Assembly: GCA_003248805.1 (NCBI GenBank)
Contig: QFQY01000105.1
Location: forward strand, 1-6,952
Direction of reading: 5' to 3'
From: Chelatococcus sp.
GTDB lineage: Bacteria > Pseudomonadota > Alphaproteobacteria > Rhizobiales > Beijerinckiaceae
DNA length: 6,952 bases
Of the stretch, positions 1-6,262 are shown in pieces; positions within the stretch are counted from its first letter, which is position 1; every line of letters begins with the position of its first letter. The translations under genes and the position numbers were made by a program. The notes below the pieces were generated by a model. The model saw only the letters and a list, made by a program, of their open reading frames with translations, was not told the DNA's origin and made no database searches.

Positions 1-716
1 AGTGGCTGCGCATGTCGGGCCTCGTCTGCCTGCTGCCGCACGGCTATGAGGGCCAGGGTCCGGAGCACTCCTCCGCCCGTCTCGAGCGCTTCCTGCAGAT
101 GTGCGCCGAGGACAACATGCAGGTCGCCAACTGCTCGACGCCGGCAAGCTACTTCCACATCCTGCGCCGGCAGCTGAAGCGCGACTTCCGCAAGCCGCTC
201 GTCCTGATGACGCCGAAGTCGCTGCTGCGCCACAAGCGCTGCGTCTCGGATCTGGCGGACCTGGCCGAGGGCTCGACCTTCCATCGCGTGCTGCGCGACG
301 ATGCCGAGCGCGGCCGCTCCACGACCAAGCTCGTCAAGGACGGCAAGATCCGCCGCGTCGTGCTCTGCTCCGGCAAGGTCTATTACGACCTGCTCGAGGA
401 GCGCGAGAAGCGCGGCATCGACGACGTCTACCTGCTGCGCGTCGAACAGCTCTATCCGTTCCCGCTGAAGACGCTGGCGCAGGAGCTCTCGCGCTTCAAG
501 GGCGCCGACGTCGTCTGGTGCCAGGAGGAGCCCAAGAACATGGGGTCCTGGACCTTCGTCGAGCCCTATCTCGAATGGGTGCTGGGCCATGCCGACTCGA
601 AGGTGAAGCGCCCGCGCTATGTCGGGCGCCCGGCCTCGGCCGCCACCGCGACCGGCCTGATGTCCAAGCATCTCGCACAGCTCAACGCGTTCCTGGATGA
701 AGCCTTCGCCGCCTGA
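1..716 (+). CDS. sucA: 2-oxoglutarate dehydrogenase E1 component, C-terminal part (truncated by window edge)
   Basis: Thiamine-diphosphate-dependent E1 subunit of the cytoplasmic 2-oxoglutarate dehydrogenase complex. It decarboxylates 2-oxoglutarate and passes the succinyl group to the lipoyl arm of E2. Only the last 237 or so codons are present; the frame is open from base 3 and ends at TGA 714-716. The first residues carry the E1 hallmark GYEGQGPEHSSARLERFLQ, followed by the TPA...HILRRQ and RKPLVLMTPKSLLRH segments typical of the OGDH C-terminal pyrimidine-binding and pocket region. The chain continues through VVLCSGKVYYDL, RVEQLYPFP and WCQEEPKNMGSW, which are conserved in SucA. Family members are about 930-1000 residues, so roughly three quarters lies upstream. 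The ATG at 12 is internal, not a start. odhB follows after 55 nt on the same strand, which supports an operon. The call is secure. Confidence 0.97.
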   Translation, partial: WLRMSGLVCLLPHGYEGQGPEHSSARLERFLQMCAEDNMQVANCSTPASYFHILRRQLKRDFRKPLVLMTPKSLLRHKRCVSDLADLAEGSTFHRVLRDDAERGRSTTKLVKDGKIRRVVLCSGKVYYDLLEEREKRGIDDVYLLRVEQLYPFPLKTLAQELSRFKGADVVWCQEEPKNMGSWTFVEPYLEWVLGHADSKVKRPRYVGRPASAATATGLMSKHLAQLNAFLDEAFAA

Positions 717-760
717 GGCGGCGAGGGAAACGACCTGAACGCCGGACCGAACACAAGAAC

Positions 761-765
761 AGAGG
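761..765 (+). promoter_or_regulatory. ribosome binding site of odhB
   Basis: AGAGG lies 6 nt before the ATG at 772, in the 55-nt sucA-odhB gap. It supports this start, and the lipoyl domain begins directly after it. No promoter or terminator is evident in the gap, consistent with co-transcription with sucA. Confidence 0.6.
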
Positions 766-771
766 CCTGAC

Positions 772-2007
772 ATGGCGACCGACATCCGCGTACCCACCCT
801 CGGCGAATCCGTCACCGAAGCCACCATCGGCAAGTGGTTCAAGAAGCCCGGCGACGCTGTGAAGGCCGACGAGCCTCTGGTCGAGCTCGAGACCGACAAG
901 GTCACGCTCGAGGTCAACGCGCCGGCCGCCGGCGTGCTCGGCGAGATCGTCGCCAAGGAAGGCGAGACGGTCGGCGTCAACGCGCTGCTGGGCTCGATCG
1001 GCGCCGGCTCCGGCGCGGCCGCCGCTCCGGCTGCGGCAGAGGCGCCCAAGGCTGCTCCGGCGGCTGCTCCGGCCCCGGCTCCCGCCGCTGCCTCCGGCCC
1101 GGCCACCAAGGCCGCCGATTCCGGCCCGGCCGTGTCCCGGCTGGCCGCCGAGAGCGGGATCAATCCCGCCGCTGTCGCCGCTTCCGGCAAGGATGGCCGC
1201 GTGACCAAGGGCGACATGCTCGCCGCGATCGCGACCGGCGGCGCCTCGGCCCCGGCCGCCGCGCCCGCTCCGGTGCAAGTCCGTGCGCCGTCGCCCGCCG
1301 ACGACGCCTCGCGCGAAGAGCGCGTCAAGATGACGAAGCTGCGCCAGACCATCGCGCGCCGCCTCAAGGAGGCCCAGTCCAACGCCGCGATGCTGACGAC
1401 CTTCAACGAGGTCGACATGTCCACGGTGATGGCGCTGCGCAACCAGTACAAGGACGTGTTCGAGAAGAAGCACGGCGTGAAGCTCGGCTTCATGGGCTTC
1501 TTCGTGAAGGCGGCCGTGCAGGCGCTGAAGGAGATCCCGGCGGTCAACGCCGAGATCGACGGCACCGACATCATCTACAAGAACTACTACCACATCGGCG
1601 TCGCCGTCGGCACCGACAAGGGCCTCGTCGTGCCGGTGGTGCGCGATGCCGACATGCTGTCGATCGCCGGCGTCGAGAAGAAGATCGGCGAGTTCGGCAA
1701 GAAGGCCCGTGACGGCCAGCTCAAGATCGAGGAGATGCAGGGCGGCACCTTCACGATCTCGAACGGCGGCGTCTACGGCTCGCTGATGTCGACGCCGATC
1801 CTCAACGCGCCGCAGTCGGCCATCCTCGGCATGCACAAGATCCAGGAGCGTCCGGTCGTCGTCGGCGGCCAGATCGTCATCCGCCCGATGATGTATCTCG
1901 CGGTCAGCTACGACCACCGCATCATCGACGGCAAGGAAGCCGTGACCTTCCTCGTGCGCCTGAAGGAAGGCCTCGAGGATCCGGCGCGCCTCGTGCTCGA
2001 TCTCTGA
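772..2007 (+). CDS. odhB: dihydrolipoyllysine-residue succinyltransferase, E2 of 2-oxoglutarate dehydrogenase
   Basis: E2 core of the 2-oxoglutarate dehydrogenase complex (also named sucB). It accepts the succinyl group from E1 on a lipoyl-lysine and transfers it to CoA, giving succinyl-CoA for the TCA cycle. The 411 residues show the standard domain order. An N-terminal lipoyl domain (about 1-77) carries the lipoylated Lys43 in ELETDKVTLEV. An Ala/Pro-rich swinging linker (about 82-112) leads to the peripheral subunit-binding domain (about 118-153, VSRLAAESGI...GRVTKGDML). After a second Ala/Pro linker, the catalytic acyltransferase domain runs from about 182 to the end. The active-site motif DHRIIDG gives His382 and Asp386. 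TFNEVDMS (210-217) is typical of succinyl- rather than acetyl-transferases, and the sucA neighbour agrees. Only one lipoyl domain is present, as usual for OdhB. Length is normal. No lpd gene follows; a terminator closes the unit. Confidence 0.97.
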   Translation: MATDIRVPTLGESVTEATIGKWFKKPGDAVKADEPLVELETDKVTLEVNAPAAGVLGEIVAKEGETVGVNALLGSIGAGSGAAAAPAAAEAPKAAPAAAPAPAPAAASGPATKAADSGPAVSRLAAESGINPAAVAASGKDGRVTKGDMLAAIATGGASAPAAAPAPVQVRAPSPADDASREERVKMTKLRQTIARRLKEAQSNAAMLTTFNEVDMSTVMALRNQYKDVFEKKHGVKLGFMGFFVKAAVQALKEIPAVNAEIDGTDIIYKNYYHIGVAVGTDKGLVVPVVRDADMLSIAGVEKKIGEFGKKARDGQLKIEEMQGGTFTISNGGVYGSLMSTPILNAPQSAILGMHKIQERPVVVGGQIVIRPMMYLAVSYDHRIIDGKEAVTFLVRLKEGLEDPARLVLDL

Positions 2008-2035
2008 GCGCCTTTCCCGGACGCTGAAAGAACAG

Positions 2036-2067
2036 CGGGGACGCTTCTTCGGAAGCGTCCCCGTTTT
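2036..2067 (+). terminator. intrinsic terminator of sucA-odhB
   Basis: A perfect 12-bp stem (2036-2047 paired with 2052-2063) is closed by a TTCG loop (2048-2051) on a C-G pair, which is the very stable C(UUCG)G tetraloop. It is followed by TTTT and then CGTT. It starts 28 nt after the odhB stop codon. Read on the - strand, the hairpin is followed by the mildly T-rich CTGTTCTTTC, so it might weakly serve nudC as well. The rest of 2068-2151 shows nothing I can identify. Confidence 0.93.
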
Positions 2068-2151
2068 CGTTGGGATGTCGCCGGTCTCGAAAGCGAGGCG
2101 CGTACCAGCCTCGCAGGACGGGCGTGCAGGGCGGGCGCGCGAGCGCCGGGC

Positions 2152-3111
2152 TCAGACCGTCTCGCCCTCGAGAGCCCAGGCGCGGACCAGCGTGTTGGCG
2201 ATCGCGATATGCTGCGGGCAGGTCAGCCCCTCGGGATGCGCGCCGTCCAGCATCTGCAGCACCTCCTCGCGCGGGAACCAGCGGCCCGCTTCCAGCTCGC
2301 TCATGTCGAGCGTGATCTCGTCCCCGAGCGATTCGGCGATGCAGCCGATCATGATCGATGACGGGAAGGGCCAGGGCTGCGAGGCGAGATAGCGCACCGT
2401 CCCGACCCGGAGGCCAGCTTCCTCCCAGCTCTCGCGGCGCACGGCGTTCTCCAGCGTCTCGCCCGGCTCGACGAAGCCGGCGATGCAGGAATACATGCCC
2501 GGCGCGAAGCGGGACTGGCGCGCCAGCAGGCATTTGTCGCCCCGCGTCACCAGCATGATCACGACCGGGTCGGTGCGTGGGAAATGCTGCGCGCCGCAGG
2601 CCTCGCATTCGCGCTTCCAGCCGGACGCGCCGAGCCGCGTGGCCCCGCCGCACTGGGCGCAGAAGCGGTGCCGGGCATGCCAGTCGAGCACTGCCTTCGC
2701 CTCGCCGAGCGGGCCGACCTCGTCCTCGGGGACCAGCCGCTTCAGCGCCACCGAGCGCAGATCGGCGATCATGAGCTCGGAGCGCTCGCCCAGAACCTCG
2801 GTCAGCCCCTTGTCGATCAGGCGGGCGAAGCGGGGCGCGCCATCGATGGTCAGCCCGAGGAAGACCTCTTCCAGCGCCGGCCCCAGGATCTCCGTCTCGC
2901 CATGGCTGAACCAGACCGAGAGCGCCTCGTCCTCGAGCCGGTTCAGGATCGGAGTGTCGCCGGCGACGACCGCCAGCCGCGTATCGGAGCGGTGCCGCAA
3001 GGCCGTCACGGCGTCCGGCTTGTTGCGCAGGTCTTCCCGCCGGTCGAGCGTGTTGGTCGAGAAGCCGGTGAAGGCGGAGCGCTCGCGACGGGAGGAGGAC
3101 TGGTCGTTCAT
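2152..3111 (-). CDS. nudC: NAD(+) diphosphatase (NADH pyrophosphatase), Nudix family
   Basis: Zn- and Mg-dependent Nudix hydrolase that splits NAD(H) into nicotinamide mononucleotide and AMP. The E. coli homologue also removes NAD caps from RNA 5' ends. The 319-residue protein has a variable N-terminal domain (about 1-145), then a zinc ribbon with Cys151/Cys154 and Cys169/Cys172. The Nudix hydrolase domain follows. The Nudix box spans 212-234, fitting GX5EX7REUXEEXGU with Gly212, Glu218, Arg226, Glu227, Glu230 and Glu231. Position 228 is Ser where most members have a hydrophobic residue. The NudC-specific motif SQPWPFPSS (244-252) follows and separates it from other Nudix enzymes. It is longer than E. 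coli NudC (about 257 residues), with the extra length in the N-terminal region. The start at 3111 has AGGA 7 nt upstream. It follows mmsB by 43 nt on the same strand without a visible terminator, so co-transcription is likely. Confidence 0.95.
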   Translation of the reverse strand: MNDQSSSRRERSAFTGFSTNTLDRREDLRNKPDAVTALRHRSDTRLAVVAGDTPILNRLEDEALSVWFSHGETEILGPALEEVFLGLTIDGAPRFARLIDKGLTEVLGERSELMIADLRSVALKRLVPEDEVGPLGEAKAVLDWHARHRFCAQCGGATRLGASGWKRECEACGAQHFPRTDPVVIMLVTRGDKCLLARQSRFAPGMYSCIAGFVEPGETLENAVRRESWEEAGLRVGTVRYLASQPWPFPSSIMIGCIAESLGDEITLDMSELEAGRWFPREEVLQMLDGAHPEGLTCPQHIAIANTLVRAWALEGETV

Positions 3112-3154
3112 GACTTCGTCCTAGACCCGCCGTGCGGCGCGGCGCAAGCGGCCT

Positions 3155-4042
3155 TCACGCCTCGCCGCGTCCCCGCAGCAGATGGATGATCGCGGAGAAG
3201 TCCGCGCCACCCTCGCCCCAGGCGTTGTGGATGCCGAAGAGCTGGGTCGCGGCCGCGCCGAGAGGGGTCGACGCTCCGGCGGCCTGGGCCGCCTCCTGCG
3301 ACAGCTTGAGGTCCTTCAGCATCAGCGCCGAGGCGAAACCGGGCTTGTACTGCGTGTTGGCGGGGGAGGTCGGCACCGGCCCCGGAACCGGGCAATAGGT
3401 CGTCAGCGACCAGCACTGGCCCGACGAGGTCGAGGAGACGTCGTAGAGCGCCTGGTGCGACAGGCCGAGCTTCTCGGCGAGCACGAAGGCCTCGCAGACG
3501 CCGATCATCGAGATGCCGAGCAGCATGTTGTTGCAGATCTTCGCGGCCTGACCGTTGCCGGCGGCGCCGCAATGCACGATCTTGCGGCCCATCGCCTTGA
3601 GCACCGGCTCGCCCTGCGCGAAGGCCTCGTCGCTGCCGCCGACCATGAAGGTCAGCGTTCCGCCCTTGGCGCCGCCGACACCGCCGGAGACGGGGGCATC
3701 GAGCGCCGGGCAGCCGCGCTCGGCCGCCATCGCATGCGCCTTGCGGGCGCTCTCCACATCGACGGTCGAGCAGTCGATCAGCAGCGCGCCGGGCTTCACC
3801 GCCGGCAGGATGTCGGTCCAGACGGAGATCACATGCTTGCCGGCCGGCAGCATGGTGATGACGATCTCCGCATCCGCCACCGCCTCCTTCGCCGAGCCGG
3901 CGATGCCGACGCCGAGCTCGGCGGCGGCGTCCTTCGATGCCTGGACGAGATCGAAGGCGCTGACCGTATGCCCCGCCTTGACGAGGTTTCCGGCCATCGG
4001 GCCGCCCATATTGCCGAGGCCGATGAAGGCGATGCTGGTCAT
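3155..4042 (-). CDS. mmsB: 3-hydroxyisobutyrate dehydrogenase
   Basis: NAD-dependent oxidation of 3-hydroxyisobutyrate to methylmalonate semialdehyde in valine catabolism; the product is the substrate of MmsA, also encoded in this window. The 295 residues show the beta-hydroxyacid dehydrogenase pattern. A Rossmann fold starts with IAFIGLGNMGGPMAGNL (GxGxxG at 8-13), and Asp31 at the end of strand 2 favours NAD over NADP. The substrate-binding signature DAPVSGGVGGAKGG is at 115-128. The catalytic lysine is Lys168 in GNGQAAKICNNM. The C-terminal helical domain contains LMLKDLKLSQEAA (240-252), characteristic of 3-hydroxyisobutyrate rather than tartronate semialdehyde dehydrogenases. The start at 4042 is supported by AGAGG (complement of 4051-4055) 8 nt upstream. 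The gene diverges from higBA with 58 nt between start codons. This gap separates it from the other valine genes, so it needs its own promoter, which I could not pick out confidently. Confidence 0.96.
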   Translation of the reverse strand: MTSIAFIGLGNMGGPMAGNLVKAGHTVSAFDLVQASKDAAAELGVGIAGSAKEAVADAEIVITMLPAGKHVISVWTDILPAVKPGALLIDCSTVDVESARKAHAMAAERGCPALDAPVSGGVGGAKGGTLTFMVGGSDEAFAQGEPVLKAMGRKIVHCGAAGNGQAAKICNNMLLGISMIGVCEAFVLAEKLGLSHQALYDVSSTSSGQCWSLTTYCPVPGPVPTSPANTQYKPGFASALMLKDLKLSQEAAQAAGASTPLGAAATQLFGIHNAWGEGGADFSAIIHLLRGRGEA

Positions 4043-4056
4043 GGTCGTATCCTCTC

Positions 4057-4088
4057 ATTCCTCTTGACGGAATACCTTATGCGGAATA
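4057..4088. promoter_or_regulatory. possible HigA operator in the mmsB-higBA divergent region
   Basis: An inverted repeat ATTCC-N7-GGAAT (4057-4061 and 4069-4073) straddles the putative higBA -35 element. The heptamer CGGAATA occurs twice in direct orientation (4068-4074 and 4082-4088), the second copy touching the -10. HigA-type antitoxins commonly repress their own promoter through short inverted repeats. Binding here would also sit just upstream of the mmsB ribosome binding site. The arms are short, so chance is not excluded. Confidence 0.3.
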
Positions 4089-4092
4089 TCTT
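4064..4092 (+). promoter_or_regulatory. putative sigma70-type promoter of higBA
   Basis: TTGACG (4064-4069, 5 of 6 to the -35 consensus), a 17-nt spacer and TATCTT (4087-4092, 4 of 6 to the -10 consensus). The -10 ends only 8 nt before the GTG at 4101, so the transcript would begin almost at the start codon and be leaderless or nearly so. This is a consensus match only, in a locally AT-richer stretch between divergent genes. Confidence 0.5.
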
Positions 4093-4100
4093 TCCCGCTT

Positions 4101-4379
4101 GTGATCCGATCTTTCGCGCATAGGGATGCCGATCTCCTGTTTCACGACAGGCCTGTACGGCGTTTCAGCGCGATAGAGCGCATTGTCCGCCGCAAGTTGC
4201 TGCTGTTGCATGCGGCGGCGCGGCTGGACGATCTGCGCGTGCCGCCGGGCAACAGGCTCTAAGCCTTGCGAGGCGACAGGGCCGGTCAGCATTCGATCCG
4301 CGTCAACGACCAATGGCGGATCTGCTTCAGTTGGAGGGAGGGCGATGCGCATGACGTCGAGATCGTCGACTATCACTGA
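4101..4379 (+). pseudogene. higB: HigB/RelE-type toxin, interrupted by an in-frame stop codon
   Basis: HigB toxins are small RelE-fold, ribosome-dependent mRNA endonucleases neutralised by the HigA encoded just downstream. Reading from GTG 4101 to TGA 4377-4379 gives 92 codons, the usual HigB length. The protein begins MIRSFAHRDADLLFHD, continues RRFSAIERIVRRKLLLLHAAA and RLDDLRVPPGNRL, then hits TAA at 4260-4262 (codon 54). It resumes in the same frame as ALRGDRAGQHSIRVNDQW, RICFSW and ends DVEIVDYH, the standard HigB C-terminus. Relatives read NRLEALKGDR at this point, so one G-to-T change turning a GAA Glu codon into TAA explains it. There is no frameshift or other lesion. The truncated product would lack the C-terminal half of the RelE fold, so the toxin is probably inactive. 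The 3' end overlaps higA by 35 nt. A sequencing error or very recent mutation cannot be excluded. Confidence 0.85.
4333..4341 (+). promoter_or_regulatory. ribosome binding site of higA
   Basis: The purine run GGAGGGAGG, inside the higB reading frame, places GGAGG 7 nt before the ATG at 4345 and somewhat far from the ATG at 4351. This strong site favours 4345 as the start and would allow higA translation even though higB translation stops at 4262. Confidence 0.6.
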
Positions 4380-4689
4380 TGCCGCGGAGCCCGGCGAGGC
4401 GGTCCTGCTGCCGATTGCGCCGGGCGAAATCCTGCTCGAGGAGTTCATGAAGCCCTTCGACGTCAGCCAGAACCGGCTGGCGCGCGACATCGACGTGCCT
4501 GTCAGCCGCATCGCCGGGATCATCAAGGGCGACCGGGCCATCACCGCCGACACCGCGCTTCGGTTGGCTCGGTTCTTCGGAACGAGCCCCGAAATGTGGC
4601 TGGGTCTACAGGCCGATCATGATTTGCGGATCGCGCGCCGCGCCAAGGGCGAGGAGATCGAGAAGCGCGTGAGGCAACTCGCGGCATAG
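4345..4689 (+). CDS. higA: HigA-type antitoxin, XRE-family helix-turn-helix
   Basis: DNA-binding antitoxin of a HigBA system, expected to bind the HigB toxin and repress its own operon. The 114-residue protein has the family opening PIAPGEILLEEFMKPFDVSQ (23-42) followed by the helix-turn-helix region NRLARDIDVPVSRIAGIIKG (43-62). Next comes AITADTALRLARFFGTSPEMW (split here only by position, residues 65-85) and a charged C-terminal helix. It is intact, with normal length and no missing motif. ATG 4345 is chosen for its Shine-Dalgarno spacing; ATG 4351 would shorten it by two residues. The frame is open upstream to a TTG at 4183, but that stretch reads higB out of frame and does not resemble HigA. 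Its toxin partner upstream carries a premature stop, so this is probably an orphan antitoxin. It converges on the acyl-CoA dehydrogenase gene with only 2 nt between the stop codons. Confidence 0.9.
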   Translation: MRMTSRSSTITDAAEPGEAVLLPIAPGEILLEEFMKPFDVSQNRLARDIDVPVSRIAGIIKGDRAITADTALRLARFFGTSPEMWLGLQADHDLRIARRAKGEEIEKRVRQLAA

Positions 4690-4691
4690 GA

Positions 4692-5846
4692 TCAGTTGCC
4701 CTTCGCCCGGCCCACCAGCCCGCGCGCCACGATCATCCGCATCACCTCGTTGGTGCCTTCCAGGATCTGGTGGACCCTGAGGTCGCGCACGATCTTCTCG
4801 ATGCCGTAATCGGCGAGATAGCCATAGCCGCCATGGATCTGCAGGGCGTGGTTGGCGACCTCGAAGCCTGTATCCGTGGCGACGCGCTTGGCCATGGCGC
4901 AGAGCTTCGTCGCGTCCGGCGTCTTGGCGTCGAGGGCGGCGGCCGCGCGCCAGAGCAGGCTGCGCGCCGCTTCCAGTTCGATTGCCATGTCGGCCAGCTT
5001 GAACTGAAGCGCCTGGAAATCGGCGATGCGGCTGCCGAAGGCCTTGCGCTCCTGCGCATAGGCCAGCGCCTTGTCGAGGGCGCTCTGCGCACCGCCGAGC
5101 GAGCAGGCGCCGATATTGAGCCGCCCGCCGTCCAGCCCCGCCATGGCGATCTTGAAGCCGATGCCCTCGGGGCCGAGGCGGTTGGCGACCGGCACGCGGC
5201 AGTTCTCGAAGATGACGGCGCGCGTCGGCTGCGCGTTCCAGCCCATCTTCTTCTCGTTGGCGCCGAAGGAGAGGCCGGGCGTCCCCTTCTCGACCACGAC
5301 GGTCGAGATTCCGGCCGGCCCGGGCTCGCCGGTACGGACCATCACCACATAGATGTCCGAGACCCCTGCGCCGGAGATGAACTGCTTCTGCCCGTCGAGG
5401 ACGTAATGGTCGCCGTCGAGCACGGCCCTGGTCTTCAGCGCGGCGGCGTCGGAGCCGGCGCCGGGCTCGGTCAGGCAGTAGCTCGCCAGATGCTCCATGC
5501 TGCAGAGCTTCGGCAGCAAGCGCTGGCGCTGCTCGTCCGAGCCATAGCGGTCGATCATCCAGGCGCACATGTTGTGGATCGAGATGAAGGCCGCGACCGT
5601 CGGGCAGCCGGTCGAGAGCGCCTCGAAGATCAGCGCCGCGTCGAGCCGTGTCAGACCCGAACCGCCGACATCCTCGCCGATATAGATGCCGCCCATGCCG
5701 AGCGCGGCGGCGGCGCGCATCTCCTCGACCGGGAAGTGCTTCTCCTCGTCCCAGCGCAGCGCGTGGGGCGCGAGCGTTTCAGTGGCGAAGTCGCGCGCCA
5801 TCTCCTGGATGGCGAGCTGGTCGTCGGAGAGGGCGAATGCGGTCAT
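4692..5846 (-). CDS. isobutyryl-CoA dehydrogenase (ACAD8-like acyl-CoA dehydrogenase)
   Basis: FAD flavoenzyme predicted to oxidise isobutyryl-CoA to methacrylyl-CoA, the first acyl-CoA step specific to valine catabolism, feeding electrons to ETF. The 384 residues show N-terminal helical, middle beta and C-terminal helical ACAD domains. Signatures are YCLTEPGAGSD (123-133, FAD/substrate), GGRLNIGACSLGGAQ (240-254) and HGGYGYLADYGIEKIVRD (338-355). The catalytic base is Glu363 in ILEGTNEVMR. The GGRxNIxxCSLG block and HGGYGYLxDY closely match mammalian ACAD8, and the flanking mmsA and mmsB genes support valine use. A 2-methyl-branched or short-chain substrate remains possible. The ATG is embedded in an ATGA overlap with the vapC stop, with only a weak GGA nearby, so expression probably depends on translation of vapC or readthrough from mmsA. 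The 3' end has no terminator before the convergent higA. Confidence 0.93.
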   Translation of the reverse strand: MTAFALSDDQLAIQEMARDFATETLAPHALRWDEEKHFPVEEMRAAAALGMGGIYIGEDVGGSGLTRLDAALIFEALSTGCPTVAAFISIHNMCAWMIDRYGSDEQRQRLLPKLCSMEHLASYCLTEPGAGSDAAALKTRAVLDGDHYVLDGQKQFISGAGVSDIYVVMVRTGEPGPAGISTVVVEKGTPGLSFGANEKKMGWNAQPTRAVIFENCRVPVANRLGPEGIGFKIAMAGLDGGRLNIGACSLGGAQSALDKALAYAQERKAFGSRIADFQALQFKLADMAIELEAARSLLWRAAAALDAKTPDATKLCAMAKRVATDTGFEVANHALQIHGGYGYLADYGIEKIVRDLRVHQILEGTNEVMRMIVARGLVGRAKGN

Positions 5847-6262
5847 GGCTTCCAGTCCGCTACATGAACCATACGGTTTGAATGCGTGGTCGCTGCAAAT
5901 TTGCGCAGCGTGTGTTCGTCGGCTGTCACGAGATACGAGTTCAGCTGGACCGCGAGCGCGACATAGAAGCAGTCATAGACCGAGTGGTCGAACTCCAAAG
6001 ACATCGTCCAGGCATCTTCGGTCAGTCCTTCAAGCGGGAAATAGCCAGTTACAAGACGGTCGATCGTCGTGATCATCCCCTGGATTTGGTCGAGCTCGAG
6101 AGTCCGCTTTCGGAGATAGCTCAATGCCGCGCTTCTGATGTCCGCCAAGAACAGATCCGGAGCCACCAGCGGCTGGCTCACTTGCGGAAACGTGTAGGGC
6201 TCGCCTCCCGATCTGGCGGCAACGAACCACCGGATCGCCGCGCTGGCATCAACAACGATCAT
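5843..6262 (-). CDS. vapC: VapC/FitB-type toxin, PIN-domain ribonuclease
   Basis: Predicted Mg-dependent RNase toxin of a type II toxin-antitoxin pair; PIN-domain VapC proteins typically cleave tRNA or rRNA and are held inactive by the VapB antitoxin. From the ATG at 6262 the protein has 139 residues, normal for the family. An alternative GTG lies one codon earlier at 6265. The acidic metal-binding set is visible (numbered from the ATG): Asp5 in IVVDASAAI, Asp41 in APDLFLADI, Asp97 in VYDCFYVALA and Asp115 in YLVTADE. The second position is normally Glu (LAE); here it is Asp, a conservative but unusual change. It overlaps vapB by 14 nt upstream and the acyl-CoA dehydrogenase start downstream (ATGA). 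Base composition is lower in GC than its neighbours (31 of 60 bases at 6001-6060 against 42 of 60 at 5101-5160), suggesting acquisition. The target RNA cannot be told. Confidence 0.9.
   Translation of the reverse strand: MIVVDASAAIRWFVAARSGGEPYTFPQVSQPLVAPDLFLADIRSAALSYLRKRTLELDQIQGMITTIDRLVTGYFPLEGLTEDAWTMSLEFDHSVYDCFYVALAVQLNSYLVTADEHTLRKFAATTHSNRMVHVADWKP

Noticed and set aside
101..700. Second + strand frame within sucA (199 codons)
   Set aside because: It is the +2 frame of sucA, Arg/Ala-rich with no domain; the sucA frame has clear E1 motifs.
682..1917. Long open frame on the - strand opposite odhB (411 codons, His/Asp/Arg-rich)
   Set aside because: The + strand encodes a textbook E2 with lipoyl, subunit-binding and catalytic motifs; the antisense frame is a low-complexity by-product of high GC with no recognisable domain.
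2483..3189. Several + strand frames opposite nudC
   Set aside because: The - strand carries the zinc ribbon, Nudix box and SQPWPFP motif; the + frames are Ser/Arg/Ala-rich with no motif.
3182..4123. Long + strand frame opposite mmsB (313 codons)
   Set aside because: It is antisense to a complete mmsB with all dehydrogenase motifs, and its composition is Arg/Gly/Asp-rich with no domain pattern.
4183..4344. N-terminal extension of higA from a TTG codon at 4183
   Set aside because: This segment is higB read in the wrong frame (Cys/Arg-rich, unlike HigA), and a strong ribosome binding site sits before ATG 4345.
4770..5867. Long + strand frame opposite the acyl-CoA dehydrogenase (365 codons)
   Set aside because: It mirrors the real gene, whose FAD and catalytic motifs are intact; no independent support.
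5869..5880. Short inverted repeat AACC-ATAC-GGTT near the 3' end of vapC
   Set aside because: Four-base arms inside coding sequence; expected by chance and without functional context.
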